Source: an uncultured Prevotella sp. (GTDB lineage Bacteria; Bacteroidota; Bacteroidia; Bacteroidales; Bacteroidaceae). From it: a stretch of DNA of 63,408 bases. A program made the translations under genes and the position numbers. Under the pieces are notes generated by a model, which did no database searches, had not been told where the DNA came from, and worked only from the letters and a program-made list of their open reading frames with translations. The stretch spans positions 1-63,408 of the forward strand of contig ONBG01000014.1 in NCBI GenBank assembly GCA_900316015.1, read 5' to 3'. Every line of letters begins with the position of its first letter. The first letter of the stretch is position 1. Positions 62,436 to 63,408 of the stretch are shown piece by piece.

Positions 62436-62495
62436 TTGGGACATTTACTGTTGAAGCAAAGTGATTATTATTTGATGATCATATAACGAAGCACG

Positions 62496-62540
62496 AAAGA
62501 GGGTGTACCATTCTATCAAGCGATGATACACCCTTTACTC
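62496..62540. terminator. Terminator after the SusCD locus
   Basis: GGGTGTA (62501-62507) pairs with TACACCC (62527-62533), extended by AAAGA/TTT, followed by TTTACTCTT. It lies between convergent genes and may act both ways. Confidence 0.7.
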
Positions 62541-62574
62541 TTATAAGAGGAACGATCGAATAACGGAATTAAGC

Positions 62575-63267
62575 CTAATCACATTTCATCCACTTGATCG
62601 ATTCTGTTTGTCCTCCTTCAAATACTATCTTCACAATATAGTTGTTTTTCCTGAGATCTTTGATAGATAGAGAATCGCTTGGCGTCCCAGCGACTTTCAT
62701 ACCGTCAATAGAGTAGATGAAGAGCTGCTTGACAGTTTTTCCCCCAGAAACCTTCATCATACCGTCGCTGCTTACCATCAGCTGGACTGGATCAGAATCG
62801 CTTTTCTTGATGCCTGTAGGATAATGGGGCGTGACAGAGGTAACGATCGGATCGACATTTGCGTTAAGACCATACGAAACCCATTTTGCCATATTGTATG
62901 GATGTTCAACGGGCACATCGTTGCCCATGTCCCAGTAGAAGATGCCTTTCATATTGTTTGACGTACAAAAACGTGCACGTTTGTAAGCCTGCAATGGGCC
63001 ACAGAAATAATAAGTATACCCATCCTGCTCAGCGAAGTCAACTTCACCATTAGGAATGAAATTCTCATTGAGGAAGTTATTACGCACGCCCTTGATAGGC
63101 GTCTTGGGTTGATCCTTCAAATATCCTTTTGAAGTGGTCGTTGCATACGAAAGGACAACCTTATCCTTTGGATATCCATATTGGAGAAATGCCTTTGCCA
63201 TTTCTTCAAATTTGGAATAAGAAAAGTGCATTTTCTGTGGACCGTACTGCTGGTTGCCGTTACCCAT
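62575..63267 (-). pseudogene. 5'-truncated GH18-like protein with a sorting-type C-terminal domain
   Basis: A 230-codon frame that reads as the C-terminal part of a GH18 (chitinase/endo-N-acetylglucosaminidase-like) barrel: KMHFSYSKFEEMAKAFLQYG, KDKVVLSYATTTSKGYL and the last strand MKGIFYWDMGNDVP. The catalytic DxxDxDxE strand that should precede this is missing. Two codons before the first ATG is an in-frame TGA (63271-63273), and the sequence further upstream does not resemble GH18. The last 65 or so residues (VKQLFIYSIDGMKVA, DLRKNNYIVKIVFEGG) look like a type IX secretion sorting domain. The gene is most likely a remnant after a deletion or insertion near 63268; a frameshift near the window edge is the alternative. 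Confidence 0.6.
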
Positions 63268-63341
63268 TCTTCAAAACACGACTTTAATCGCTGTAAATCA
63301 GCTACTTGCAAATTCTTGTCTCGTGATACAAAATCAGCGAG

Positions 63342-63363
63342 GGACAAAAACGGGACAAAACCA
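63342..63363. repeat. Short direct repeat near the truncation point
   Basis: GGGACAAAAAC is followed directly by GGGACAAAACC, two near-identical 10-11 bp words. They lie about 75 bp beyond the point where the GH18-like gene is broken. A link to an insertion event is possible, but no transposase or integrase is visible before the window ends. Confidence 0.4.
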
Positions 63364-63408
63364 CGGAAAAATAAAGTCAAGAACACTTTGCCCGAAATAT
63401 CCCTTGTG

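Noticed and set aside
63268-63408. Integrase or attachment site at the right end
   Set aside because: The direct repeat is suggestive, but no integrase or transposase motif can be read in any frame.

Overview
The window looks like a chromosome segment of a Prevotella-like member of the Bacteroidales. The reasons are two SusC/SusD pairs, two ECF-sigma/FecR pairs, many secreted glycosidases and serine-type sulfatases, a C-terminal domain resembling type IX secretion signals, and Bacteroidetes promoters (TTTG or TTG, about 19-20 nt, then TAnnTTTG) in front of many genes. These assignments come from reading motifs and context only; no database search was possible.

Layout. 1-2300: a decayed mobile-element replication module (internally deleted DUF3987 protein, frameshifted CHC2 zinc-finger primase), preceded by an 8-bp repeat array and followed by one intact small gene. 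2460-12968: a sialic acid catabolism cluster. A divergent LacI-type regulator faces nanA, SusC, SusD, a kelch-type mutarotase, an MFS transporter and a secreted sialidase. Back-to-back promoters and a palindromic operator can be read directly. 12983-13070: four 22-bp tandem repeats. 13147-30567: mostly housekeeping genes (ribD, prmC, recX, comF, pyrE, SRPBCC protein, argH, two tRNAs, an OmpA/TPR lipoprotein, a thioredoxin-fold lipoprotein without its cysteines, yifB, a fimbrillin-like lipoprotein, metG, dsbD, cysteine desulfidase). 30629-43821: glycan degradation (GH97, two sulfatases beside an ECF/FecR pair, GH105, GH89) interleaved with yitT, serB and a 37-residue small gene. 44060-51018: panE-like, orphan vsr, DUF1304, LysE, GH2 and a dicarboxylate/amino acid symporter. 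51255-55616: a compact operon of exported CbiK-like chelatase, TonB-dependent receptor and PepSY membrane protein. 55864-62435: ECF sigma, FecR, SusC with an STN domain, and SusD. 62575-63267: a 5'-truncated GH18-like gene.

How the genes work together. The nan cluster gives a full route from release of sialic acid outside the cell, through outer-membrane import, anomer conversion and inner-membrane import, to cleavage into ManNAc and pyruvate. The ManNAc epimerase step is not in the window. The hydrolases and sulfatases fit growth on sulfated host glycans. The CbiK-TonB-PepSY operon is the most interesting unit: it suggests uptake of a metal or tetrapyrrole linked to metal insertion or removal outside the cytoplasm.
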